A stretch of 60,432 nt of DNA from an uncultured Angelakisella sp. Its GTDB lineage: Bacteria > Bacillota > Clostridia > Oscillospirales > Ruminococcaceae. Positions 47,672-55,502 of this stretch are shown one piece after another. The stretch is from assembly GCA_910585525.1 (NCBI GenBank), contig CAJUFR010000009.1, forward strand, positions 1-60,432, written 5' to 3'. The notes under the pieces were generated by a model. That model was not told the origin of the DNA, did not search any database, and saw only the letters and a list, made by a program, of their open reading frames with translations. Numbering within the stretch: position 1 is the first letter of the stretch; each line of letters opens with the position of its first letter. The position numbers were made by a program, and so were the translations under genes.

Positions 47672-49285
47672 CTACTCCCCCGCCAACAAACACTCCTTCG
47701 TCGCCACCCCCCGCACAAACCTGGCATCATGCTCCACCAAAACCATGGTGGCGTCCTGCGCCAATAATAATTCCTCCAGCTGCCGCCTGGACAGCAGATC
47801 CACATAATTCAGCGGCTCGTCCCAAAGAAACACATGCGCCGGCTTCGCCAAACTCCCCGCCAGCGCAGCCTTTTTCTTCTGCCCCTGGCTGTACCCCTCC
47901 ATCGGCTGCCCCAGCAGTTCCCGAGGAAACCCCAGCTTCCGCAGGATCGCCCGCATCATGTCCCCATCCACCCCCTGGGCCTGGGCGTAGTCCTCCAAAG
48001 ACCCGCTGAGGCCGGAACAGTCCTGGGGCAGGTGGGACACCACCAACTCCCCGGCGGTCCACAACTCCCCGGTGTAGGGGATATCCCGCCCCAGCAGCAG
48101 CCCCAGCAGGGTGGATTTGCCGCATCCGTTGGGCCCGGTGAGGGCCAGCCGCTCCCCCGGCTCCAGCTGGAAGGAGACCGGCGGGAACACCGGCCCGCTG
48201 CCGTAGTCCGCCGACAGCTGGTCCGCCCGGAGCAGGACCCTCCGCCGGGCGGGCAGAAGGTGCAGCTTTAGTTCCTCCTGCCCCTCCAGTTCCCGCAGAA
48301 GCCCCTGCTTCTCCTCCAGCGCCTCCTGGCGGCGGGCCTCGATGGCCTTGGCCCGCTTCGCCATCCGGGCGGATTTGGCCCCGATGTGCCCCCGGTCAGG
48401 GCGCAGGCCGCTGGCGCTGTCCTGGCCCACCCCCTTTTTGGTGGCCTCCAGGGCGTCGGACCAGCCGCTGGCCCTCCGGGCGGCCTCGGCCAGCCGGCCG
48501 GCCTCCTTCTCCAGCTTCTGGCGGCGGGCCAGTTCCCGGGCGTCCCGGCGGTCCTTCTCCTCCTCCCAGGTGGAGTAGCTGCCGTGGATCACCTCCGCCC
48601 CCTTCCGGTCCAGGGCCAGGGTGTGGTCGGTGGCGGCGTCCAGGAAGTCCCGGTCGTGGCTCACCAGCAGGAAGCCTTTGCCCCCCTGGGCCAGGTACCG
48701 GCCCACCACCTGGCGGCCGTGGCTGTCCAGGTGGCTGGTGGGCTCGTCGATGAGCAGGAACCCGCCCGGCCGCAGCAGCAGCGCCGCCAGCAGCAGCTTC
48801 ACCCGCTCCCCGGGGGAGAGGGTCTCAAAGGGCCGCGCCAGGGCATCCTCCCGTACCTCCAGCTTGGCCGCCTCCCGCTGGACCAGTTCGTCGATGACGT
48901 AGCCCCCGGCGTTCTGGTACTGCTCCTGCATCTCCCCGTACCGGAAAAGCGCCTCCGGGGTGCCCTCCGCCAGGGCGGTCTCCATCCCCTCCTCCAGGCG
49001 GCGGAAGGGGGCCACCGCCTCCCGGGCCACCTCCAGGGCGGTGCGGGAGGTATCTCCCGGCGGGAATGGGAACAGCTGGGTGGTCACCGGGCAGCTGAGG
49101 ACCGAGCCGCCGTCCGGGGCCAACTCCCCCGCCAACAGCCGGAGCAGGGTGGTCTTTCCCCTGCCGTTGCGCCCCACCAACCCCAGCCGCCAGCGGGTAT
49201 CCAGGGACAGGTCCAGCCCCTGGAACACCGGCAGGTGGGACCCAGGGTAGGTGAAGGAAAGGTTTTGGATAGAAATTTGAGACAT
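47672..49285 (-). CDS. ABC-F ATPase, Lsa-like antibiotic-resistance type
   Basis: 537 residues behind AAGGAGGAG. Two ATPase cassettes: GLVGRNGRGKTTLLRLLAGE with TLSPGERVKLLLAALLLRPG, and LTGPNGCGKSTLLGLLLGRD with GYSQGQKKKAALAGSLAKPA and WDEPLNYVDL. A helical linker lies between (about 240-345). No membrane segments. The wording of the motifs is closest to Lsa/Vga proteins that expel lincosamides, streptogramins A and pleuromutilins from the ribosome. A long attenuator-like leader supports this. A housekeeping ABC-F is the alternative. Confidence 0.82.
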   Translation of the reverse strand: MSQISIQNLSFTYPGSHLPVFQGLDLSLDTRWRLGLVGRNGRGKTTLLRLLAGELAPDGGSVLSCPVTTQLFPFPPGDTSRTALEVAREAVAPFRRLEEGMETALAEGTPEALFRYGEMQEQYQNAGGYVIDELVQREAAKLEVREDALARPFETLSPGERVKLLLAALLLRPGGFLLIDEPTSHLDSHGRQVVGRYLAQGGKGFLLVSHDRDFLDAATDHTLALDRKGAEVIHGSYSTWEEEKDRRDARELARRQKLEKEAGRLAEAARRASGWSDALEATKKGVGQDSASGLRPDRGHIGAKSARMAKRAKAIEARRQEALEEKQGLLRELEGQEELKLHLLPARRRVLLRADQLSADYGSGPVFPPVSFQLEPGERLALTGPNGCGKSTLLGLLLGRDIPYTGELWTAGELVVSHLPQDCSGLSGSLEDYAQAQGVDGDMMRAILRKLGFPRELLGQPMEGYSQGQKKKAALAGSLAKPAHVFLWDEPLNYVDLLSRRQLEELLLAQDATMVLVEHDARFVRGVATKECLLAGE

Positions 49286-49306
49286 GAGGCATCTCCTCCT
49301 TATACA

Positions 49307-49347
49307 TAAAAACGGACCGCAGGGGATGACCCCGGCGGTCCGTTTTA
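49307..49347 (-). terminator. Second leader terminator, touching the ABC-F ribosome site
   Basis: Minus strand ACGGACCGC and GCGGTCCGT pair around a CCGGGG..CCCCTG loop, then TTTTTATG and the AAGGAGGAG. Reading through is required for expression. Confidence 0.85.
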
Positions 49348-49361
49348 CGCCTGTTTACGGG

Positions 49362-49500
49362 CGCAAAAAAGGAGCCGGGAATCTCAGAAAGTCCTCTGAT
49401 CTCTCACCTGCGGCTGCCGGAATCCAGGCCGGGGACGACGCCCCAGCCACCGGCTGCAAACAAGTCTTGATCAGATCACTTTCTCAAATTCCCACTCCTA
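49362..49500 (-). promoter_or_regulatory. Long structured leader with first terminator
   Basis: On the minus strand, about 30 bases (GGAGTGGGAATTTGAGAAAG and on to GATC at 49469) pair imperfectly with the block ending at 49371 (GATCAGAGGACTTTCTGAGA then TTCCCGGCTCC), enclosing a GC-rich inner hairpin of about 60 bases. TTTTTT follows. The structure is itself a potential terminator ahead of the second one. Confidence 0.6.
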
Positions 49501-49518
49501 TCCTTTGTTCTGTCAAAG

Positions 49519-49547
49519 AGGATAGCATAACTTCCGGCCCATGTCAA
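49519..49547 (-). promoter_or_regulatory. Promoter of the ABC-F leader
   Basis: Minus strand TTGACA, 17 bases, TATCCT. The leader to ATG 49285 is about 225 bases. Confidence 0.65.
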
Positions 49548-49608
49548 GGAAATTTGATAGACATTTCTCCCGCCTGGGGGTATGATAGAGGGAAAGGAGG
49601 GGGTAACC

Positions 49609-50274
49609 ATGACCATTGGGGAAAAGCTAAAGGCCGCCCGGAACGGGGCGGGGCTCACCCAGGAGCAGGTGGCGGAGAAGGTCCGGGTAAGCCGCCAGAC
49701 CGTCTCCAGCTGGGAGAACGACCGCTCCTACCCGGATATTGCCGGGGTGCTGGCCCTGGCGGAACTGTACCGCCTTTCGCTGGATGAATTATTAAGGGAG
49801 GATAAAAGGATGCTTCGTCACCTGGAGGAGAGCACCAACATTGTAAAAAGCAAAAAGGCCCTGTCCCGGCGGGTTCTGATAGCCGCCTATCTGCTCATCT
49901 GGGGGGTGTCCATCATCTTCTACTATACAGGGGCAGGCCCCACTGACGCTATGGCCTACGCCCTGCTTTTCCTCTACCTGTTGATCCCGGTATCGACCCT
50001 GGTGGTGGCCTTCTTTGTGGGCCGGGACGAGGAATGGCAGCCAGTGCGCTGGCTGATGCTGCTTTTCTTCGGGGGGATGTATATGCTGGTGCCCTACGCA
50101 ACCTTCACCCTGGATAACGTCCTCACCCACCACAAGACATTCGTTCTCCCCTCGTTGGAGGATATGCTCCCCGGGCTGCTGCTGGCAGCGACGGGGATGG
50201 GGCTGGGGAGCCTTGTCCGCCGCCTGGCGGAGCGGAAAGGGGCAAAGGAGGTGGAGCAGGATGCCCAAGCATAG
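49609..50274 (+). CDS. XRE helix-turn-helix protein with membrane domain
   Basis: 221 residues from ATG 49609 behind GGAAAGGAGGGGGT. The helix-turn-helix (KLKAARNGAGLTQEQVAEKV, SRQTVSSWENDRSYPDIAGV) is followed by a linker and four membrane segments from about residue 80 to 205 (VLIAAYLLIWGVSIIFYYTG, MAYALLFLYLLIPVSTLVVA). It is a membrane-tethered regulator type common in Firmicutes. Its stop overlaps the next gene's frame by 14 bases. Confidence 0.82.
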   Translation: MTIGEKLKAARNGAGLTQEQVAEKVRVSRQTVSSWENDRSYPDIAGVLALAELYRLSLDELLREDKRMLRHLEESTNIVKSKKALSRRVLIAAYLLIWGVSIIFYYTGAGPTDAMAYALLFLYLLIPVSTLVVAFFVGRDEEWQPVRWLMLLFFGGMYMLVPYATFTLDNVLTHHKTFVLPSLEDMLPGLLLAATGMGLGSLVRRLAERKGAKEVEQDAQA

Positions 50275-50593
50275 CTTCTGCATCATGGACCGGGCCCCCC
50301 GGCCGGGGGAGTGGTACAGCGACTACGACCCCTGGGACTTTTACCCGGAGGTGGTCATCGACGACATCTACCTGGAGGAGCAGCTGGGGCGGTTCAACGC
50401 CATCCCCTGTTACTGGCAGACGCTGGACCAGCCGGGAGGGGGGCTGGACTACTGCGGCATCACCCTCATCCCGCCGGGGTCCATCCCCGCTTTTTTGGCG
50501 GTGGCCCGGGCGCTGCCCGGCTTCGGCCCCCTGCTCCCCCTGCTGGAGCAGGCGGAGCGGGAGGGAAAATTCGTCATCCACTTCGGGATATAA
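50261..50593 (+). CDS. Hypothetical protein, partner of the XRE membrane regulator
   Basis: 110 residues from ATG 50261 behind AAAGGAGGTGGAGCAGG. Reads DYDPWDFYPEVVIDDIYLEE then CYWQTLDQPGGGLDYCGITL and ends EGKFVIHFGI. Soluble, acidic, rich in aromatic residues. Family members of this look are annotated as hypothetical; I recognise no function. Overlaps its upstream neighbour and is followed by a terminator. Confidence 0.65.
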   Translation: MPKHSFCIMDRAPRPGEWYSDYDPWDFYPEVVIDDIYLEEQLGRFNAIPCYWQTLDQPGGGLDYCGITLIPPGSIPAFLAVARALPGFGPLLPLLEQAEREGKFVIHFGI

Positions 50594-50594
50594 G

Positions 50595-50633
50595 AAAAGC
50601 CTATCCGGGGCCGGCGGCCTCGGATAGGCTTTT
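50595..50633. terminator. Bidirectional terminator
   Basis: AAAAGCCTATCCG and CGGATAGGCTTTT pair around a GC loop. Ends the gene at 50593 and the convergent MATE gene. Confidence 0.9.
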
Positions 50634-50639
50634 GAAGGT

Positions 50640-52004
50640 TCAGTTCTCCTCCAGGGGGGTCAGGTCCCGGATGTGGCGGCGGTAGAGGTCCCAGAAGAGG
50701 ATGATGCTGGCCCCCACCGAGAATATCTCGGCGAAGGGGAAGGCATACCAGACATAGCCCACCCCGAACCGGGCCAGGTACCAAGCTACCGGCAGGATCA
50801 CCACCAGCTGCCGCAGTACCGAGATAAAGAGGCTCCGCACCCCGCAGCCGGTGGCCTGGAAGATGGTACCGAACATGATGCCGAAGGCGGCGGGGATAAA
50901 GCTGAGACTGATGGTCCGCAGGGCGGGCACCCCCAGTTCCAGCAGTTCCGGGGTGGGGTTGAACATCCCCAGCAGCTGCCGGGTGGCCCCCCAGAACAGC
51001 AGCGTCCCCAGGGTCATGATGACGGCGGCGATGCAGATGCCCCACTTGAGGGCCTCCAGCAGCCGGTTCTTCCGGCGGGCGCCGAAGCTGTACCCCATAA
51101 TGGGCATCACCCCCTGGTTCAGGCCGAACACCGGCATGAACACAAAGGATTGCAGCTTAAAGTAGATGCCCAGCACCGACACCGCCGCCTCCGAAAAGCC
51201 GATGAGGATCATGTTGAGGCAGGCGGTAAGGATGGAACCGATGGACTGCATCACGATGGAGGGGAAGCCCACGGCGTAGATGTCCCGGATGGTCCGGCCC
51301 CGGGGACGGAAGCCCCGGAGTTTTACATGGACGATGTGCTCCTTGGTGAAGATCACCCACAGGGCGTAGACCATGGAAAGGATCTGGCCCAGGACGGTGG
51401 CCACCGCCGCGCCGGTGACCCCCATGGCCGGCAGGCCGAAGTACCCGAAGATCATGATGGGATCCAGGACGATGTTGGTGATGGCGCCGGTGAGGAGGAA
51501 CTTCATGGGGTGGATCATATCCCCGGTGGCCTGAAGAGCCTTTTCCACCGCGACCTCCACAAAGACACCGAAGGAGCAGACGCAGCAGATGCGGGTATAC
51601 TGGATGGCCATCTCCACCAGAACGGCGTTGTCGCTGAATGCCTCAAAGAAGGGGCGGACAAAAAAGACGCCGAACACCAAAAAGACCAGCCAACTCACCA
51701 CCCCCAGGAACACCCCGTGGGTGGCGGCGGAATCGGCCTCCTCCTGGCGGCCCTCCCCCAAGCGGCGGCTGATGAGACTGTTGAGACCCACCCCGGTGCC
51801 AACCGCCACCGAGATGAGCAGCATCTGCACCGGGAAGGCCAGGCTCACCGCCGCCAGGGCGTTCACCGGGTCGTACTGGGACACAAAGATGCTGTCAACG
51901 ATGTTGTACAGCGCCTGTACCATCATCGAGAACATGGCGGGCAGCGCCATGGAGAAGATCAGGGGAAGCACAGGCATCGTCCCCATTTTGTTTTCCTCCA
52001 ACAC
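50640..52004 (-). CDS. MATE-family multidrug exporter
   Basis: About 454 residues from GTG 52004 (AGGAG 7 bases upstream); ATG 51986 is a second choice, and the longer ATG 52250 lacks a ribosome site. Twelve membrane segments, with LIFSMALPAMFSMMVQALYN, RRLGEGRQEEADSAATHGVF, GLNQGVMPIMGYSFGARRKN. The MepA-like group of Na+-driven exporters. Divergent from the sigma factor operon. Confidence 0.9.
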   Translation of the reverse strand: MLEENKMGTMPVLPLIFSMALPAMFSMMVQALYNIVDSIFVSQYDPVNALAAVSLAFPVQMLLISVAVGTGVGLNSLISRRLGEGRQEEADSAATHGVFLGVVSWLVFLVFGVFFVRPFFEAFSDNAVLVEMAIQYTRICCVCSFGVFVEVAVEKALQATGDMIHPMKFLLTGAITNIVLDPIMIFGYFGLPAMGVTGAAVATVLGQILSMVYALWVIFTKEHIVHVKLRGFRPRGRTIRDIYAVGFPSIVMQSIGSILTACLNMILIGFSEAAVSVLGIYFKLQSFVFMPVFGLNQGVMPIMGYSFGARRKNRLLEALKWGICIAAVIMTLGTLLFWGATRQLLGMFNPTPELLELGVPALRTISLSFIPAAFGIMFGTIFQATGCGVRSLFISVLRQLVVILPVAWYLARFGVGYVWYAFPFAEIFSVGASIILFWDLYRRHIRDLTPLEEN

Positions 52005-52340
52005 GATCACACTCCTTTCCTGTTGGAAGAGGGGCCGCAGCCCCGGACAGGAATCACAAATTCCTTTCTCTAATATCGCTTTCCTATGATAAACGGAATA
52101 AAATTTGTTTGCAAGTCCCTGCCACATTTTCCCCGTTTCCAACAGTATCCATTCCGGGCCTGTCCTATAGTTTGTGGAAAAAGCGCAGGAAAGGCGGGAC
52201 TTTTCGGGCATTCCACACAAAAAACGGGAATAAAAATTTTTTTGCGCCAAAGTGTGAGGGAAAACCCTCCCCCCGGGCCAATAGGAGAGCGAAAGGACCT
52301 TTCAGAACAGCGGATGGAACGAAAGAAGGGGGGTGGCGGC
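52005..52340. promoter_or_regulatory. Control region between MATE and ECF sigma operon
   Basis: About 335 bases, more AT-rich than the flanks, with no convincing gene; the long frames over it come from neighbour extensions. It carries an imperfect inverted repeat TTTGTGGAA/TTCCACACAAA (about 52171-52222) and AT runs. No clear ECF promoter pair could be picked by eye. Confidence 0.4.
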
Positions 52341-52901
52341 GTGGCGCCACGGCACAATGACCGGCAGCTGGCGCTGCTGCTGAAAAACGACCCGGCCCGG
52401 GGGCTGGAGGCAGCCTTGGACCGGTACGGCGGGGCGGTCAAGGTCATCTGCGCCGCCATCCTGGGGGCGGAGAACCGCCAGGAGGTAGAGGAGGCCATCT
52501 CCGACAGCTTTGTGGCCCTGTGGAAGGGGCTGGACAAGTACGACCCGGAGCAGCCCCTCTCCTCCTGGCTCTACGGCATCGCCCGGCGCACCGCCATGAA
52601 CCGGCGGAAGCAGATGGGGCGGACCGCCCCGGCGCTGGAACTTACCGAGGAACTGCCGGGGGAGGAAGCCGACCTCACCGACCAGGCGGCGGCCCAGGAA
52701 AACGCCCGGCTGCTGCGCCAGGCGGTGACCGAACTCCCCCCGCCGGACAAGGAGATCTTCATCCGCCGCTATTACCTGTACGAGACGGTGAACGGCATCG
52801 CCGCCCGGCTGGGGCTGCCCCCAAAGACGGTGGAGAACAAACTCTGCCGGGGGCGCCAGCGGCTGCGGCGGACACTGATGGAAAGGGGCGTGATCCTGTG
52901 A
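52341..52901 (+). CDS. ECF-type RNA polymerase sigma factor
   Basis: 186 residues from GTG 52341, with AGGGGGG 7 bases upstream; ATG 52314 is possible but lacks a site. Region 2: VEEAISDSFVALWKGLDKYD then PLSSWLYGIARRTAMNRRKQ. Region 4: LPPPDKEIFIRRYYLYETVN then GIAARLGLPPKTVENKLCRG. Directs polymerase to stress-regulon promoters. The stop overlaps the partner gene start (GTGA), the usual sigma/anti-sigma coupling. Confidence 0.9.
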   Translation: MAPRHNDRQLALLLKNDPARGLEAALDRYGGAVKVICAAILGAENRQEVEEAISDSFVALWKGLDKYDPEQPLSSWLYGIARRTAMNRRKQMGRTAPALELTEELPGEEADLTDQAAAQENARLLRQAVTELPPPDKEIFIRRYYLYETVNGIAARLGLPPKTVENKLCRGRQRLRRTLMERGVIL

Positions 52902-54085
52902 CACTGCCGGAGCTTTTGGCGCTGGGCGGCCTGCCGGAGGGCAGCGGAGACCTGCTGGAAGGGGCGGAACTTTCCCCGGAGGAAAAGGCCCGGGTCCTGG
53001 AGATGACCCTGGCCAAGGCGGGGCTGCGCCCCGTGGAGAAAAAGGAGAAAACGATGATGAAACGACGGAATTTCGGACTGATGCTCATGGCTGGCATACT
53101 CTGCGCCGGGGCGGTGGTGGCAAGCGCCGCCGGGTACCTTTCCATGCGGAAGCCCCTGGCCGACCACCTGGGGGCCGGGGAGAAGGAGGCCAGCCTGGTG
53201 AGCGCCGGGGTGGGGGACCTTGCGGCCAGCTGCACCACCGACGGCTGGACCATCGCCGCCACCCAGGTGGTGGGGGACAAGACCCAGATTCGGGTGCTGC
53301 TGGAGGTCACCGCCCCGGAGGGCACCGTCCTGCCGGAGGGGTACTACCGCTTCGAACTGCCGGTGATGGACCCGGCGGCCACCTTCACCATCGACAGCAT
53401 CAAGGACGACGACCCCACCGATAACAAGATGAACTTCGTCCTGGGCTCCATCGAGCCCAACGACTTCCGGGGCAAAACAGTGAAGCTGCACCTGGAGGGC
53501 CTCAGCCGGTATAAGAACTACACCGCGGAGCAGCTGGAGGCCGGGGCCGACCCCCTGGCGGTGGACCGGCTGGTGACCGGGGACTTTGACCTCACCCTCA
53601 AGCTGGACTACGAGGACACCTCGGTGACCTACCATCCCGGCGCCCAGGTGGACACCCCCTACGGCAAGGTTAAGGTGGATCAGGTCACCCTCTCCCCCCT
53701 CAGTATGTCCGTCGACCTGTCCGGGGAGGGCACCACCATCCAGCCTGGCACCCGGCTGGTCATCGACGGGGAGGTCTCCGCCTTCCAGGTGGACGACAAG
53801 GGCAACATCATCAAGGTGGACCCCAATGACCTGGCCGGGGGCGACCGCTTCATCTTCAACGGCGATACAGAGAGCAGTTCCATGTCCATCTTCCACGACG
53901 GCAGCACCCTGCAAAGCCAGTACGGCATCGGGGTCCAGGCGGTGGACCGCCAGGGGAACATCATCCCCTACAAGACCGGGGACACCCAGCCGGACCGTGT
54001 CACCATGACCTTCCAGGGCATCGTGGACCCGGCGGAGGTGGCGGCCATCCGCATCAACGACGTGGATATCCCGCTGGAAAAATAA
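52898..54085 (+). CDS. DUF4179-type membrane anti-sigma candidate
   Basis: 395 residues from GTG 52898. The N-terminal cytoplasmic ~55 residues (ELLALGGLPEGSGDLLEGAE) could hold the sigma factor; a membrane segment lies at about 58-78 (FGLMLMAGILCAGAVVASAA). A large extracellular beta domain follows (DLAASCTTDGWTIAATQVVG, RVLLEVTAPEGTVLPEGYYR, TLKLDYEDTSVTYHPGAQVD). The DUF4179 layout next to an ECF sigma gene implies a membrane sensor that releases sigma on signal. Signal unknown. Confidence 0.82.
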   Translation: MTLPELLALGGLPEGSGDLLEGAELSPEEKARVLEMTLAKAGLRPVEKKEKTMMKRRNFGLMLMAGILCAGAVVASAAGYLSMRKPLADHLGAGEKEASLVSAGVGDLAASCTTDGWTIAATQVVGDKTQIRVLLEVTAPEGTVLPEGYYRFELPVMDPAATFTIDSIKDDDPTDNKMNFVLGSIEPNDFRGKTVKLHLEGLSRYKNYTAEQLEAGADPLAVDRLVTGDFDLTLKLDYEDTSVTYHPGAQVDTPYGKVKVDQVTLSPLSMSVDLSGEGTTIQPGTRLVIDGEVSAFQVDDKGNIIKVDPNDLAGGDRFIFNGDTESSSMSIFHDGSTLQSQYGIGVQAVDRQGNIIPYKTGDTQPDRVTMTFQGIVDPAEVAAIRINDVDIPLEK

Positions 54086-54383
54086 CATCGCAGGCCAAGC
54101 AGACCGGCCCTCGGGGAGCACCCGGGGGCCGGGCTCAGCTTGTCGAAAAAGTCTTTTCGACAAGCTGAGAGCCCGCCGCTACGGCGGGGTTTATCCGCTC
54201 CCTTCGGATCCCTCCCTGCGGTCGGGAACGTGGCCTCGAAAAACCCACCGGGGTTTTCGCCACTCCGCTGCGCTTCGTGACCGGCCAGCTCGACGCGAAA
54301 AGAGGGGCTTTTAGCCCCCCTTTTCACACTTTTTCCCCCTCTTGACCGACAGGCCCTGCTTCTGGGGAAAGTTTTTCGATAGC
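54086..54383. repeat. Intergenic repeat with 16-bp palindrome
   Basis: About 300 bases. CTCAGCTTGTCGAAAA (54134-54149) and TTTTCGACAAGCTGAG (54154-54169) form a perfect 16-bp stem with a 4-base loop. Downstream GC-rich clusters and AAGAGGGG..CCCCTTTT-like pairs (about 54299-54325) could be a second hairpin. The antisense ORF over it is rejected. A REP-like element at the convergence of two genes; it may also terminate both. Confidence 0.6.
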
Positions 54384-55328
54384 CTAAGAGCCGTCTTTTA
54401 AGTAGACATAATGGGGCACCGGAAACATCTCCTCGGAAGGGGTAAGAAGGCAATACGATGCCCCCTCCATACTTGCAGGAACAAAAAATTCATAGCCCGC
54501 TCCATCCTCCACTGGGATTTGATAGACATAGACCGGCATCTTGTGCCGGTACATATACCCGTACCGGACATCCTCCGCCTTTGCCTGGGGCAGCAGATTT
54601 TGCTGTATCCAGCCTAACAGGACCGTCTCGATCTCCTCCTGGGTGTAGATGTCGGAGGATGGGGGGAAACCCGGTTCCAGATCGATCTCCTGGCTGCTGT
54701 GGCGGTTTGTTCCGGGCTCATCCCGGTAGTCCACACGGGCGATGCGCCGCAGGTCCTTGGAAACATAAAACTTGTAGGCGTGACCATCCCCCAGGGCGGC
54801 GTCCTTCTCATTCAGTTCGATAAGATAATTGTCCCTGCCGTCTATCCACTTGGGATAGCAAAGGATATCGTACTCCCCGGGGTCGATATCCGTTTCCTCC
54901 CGGAGGTACCGTTCCAGTTCCGCCTGGGCTTCGGCTTGGGTGTATTCCCCGTCGTGGATGTAAGCGGTGGTATCCCGAATGTCGTTGAGAACCCCATCCA
55001 CCTTGCTCATGATAAAAAATATCTGATAGTCTTTGGTGATAGCCAGTATCTCATAGTCGCCCGGCTCTGTGTCGCAGCGGTAGACCAATATCTCGCTGCG
55101 GTCCCACTCCCGGCGGTCCTCGGTATAGCTGAAACAGCCGTTGATATTGTCATCATAGGGCACCAGCTTGCTGCTGTCATACTCCCCGATGCCCCGCCGG
55201 GACAGTTCCTGGCAGAGCAGTTCCTCCGGCCCCTGACTTTTGCTCTTCGGCTGGCTGGAGGAAACAGGTCCCCCCACGGCGCACCCGGCCAGCATCAGGA
55301 CGGCCAGGAGGAGGGCAATCCTGCTCAT
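54384..55328 (-). CDS. Lipoprotein of unknown function
   Basis: 314 residues with lipobox LMLAGCAVGG near residue 16. The mature protein is mixed alpha-beta with a repeat-like tail: DYEILAITKDYQIFFIMSKV, YILCYPKWIDGRDNY-type segments and GYMYRHKMPVYVYQIPVEDG. No family recognised. Its start overlaps the stop of the Cys-rich FeoB partner (ATGA at 55325-55328), so it sits at the end of the feo operon. Confidence 0.65.
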   Translation of the reverse strand: MSRIALLLAVLMLAGCAVGGPVSSSQPKSKSQGPEELLCQELSRRGIGEYDSSKLVPYDDNINGCFSYTEDRREWDRSEILVYRCDTEPGDYEILAITKDYQIFFIMSKVDGVLNDIRDTTAYIHDGEYTQAEAQAELERYLREETDIDPGEYDILCYPKWIDGRDNYLIELNEKDAALGDGHAYKFYVSKDLRRIARVDYRDEPGTNRHSSQEIDLEPGFPPSSDIYTQEEIETVLLGWIQQNLLPQAKAEDVRYGYMYRHKMPVYVYQIPVEDGAGYEFFVPASMEGASYCLLTPSEEMFPVPHYVYLKDGS

Positions 55329-55489
55329 GGCTGTTCCTCCTCCCCAGCCTGTTCACGGGGGCAGGCGCCCCCGCCGCCCCCCGAGCACCCGGCGCACCCG
55401 CCCTTTTTGCTGTCCCGGCGCGCGCTCCGCACCGCCAGCACCGCCCCCGCCCCGATCAGGACGATGACGATCACATCCGCAACGGTCAT
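55325..55489 (-). CDS. FeoB-associated Cys-rich membrane protein
   Basis: 54 residues: an N-terminal membrane segment (DVIVIVLIGAGAVLAVRS), a basic hinge (ARRDSKKGG) and a Cys-Gly cluster (CAGCSGGGGGACPR). This fits the short FeoB-associated Cys-rich family that follows feoB in many Firmicutes. Start ATG 55489, 13 bases after the FeoB stop, and coupled to the lipoprotein gene. It may bind iron on its way to FeoB. Confidence 0.85.
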   Translation of the reverse strand: MTVADVIVIVLIGAGAVLAVRSARRDSKKGGCAGCSGGGGGACPREQAGEEEQP

Positions 55490-55502
55490 TGTTGTGCCCT
55501 CC

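Noticed and set aside
49286..49550. T-box riboswitch ahead of the ABC-F gene
   Set aside because: The T-box consensus (TGG-N-ACC bulge) is absent, and the gene is not an aminoacylation or amino-acid gene.
50673..52073. Plus-strand frame of 466 codons over the second MATE gene
   Set aside because: Antisense, His/Asp/Gly-rich, no domain.
53968..54453. Minus-strand ORF across the palindromic gap
   Set aside because: Low-complexity translation of the repeat element and of the antisense strand of the DUF4179 gene.
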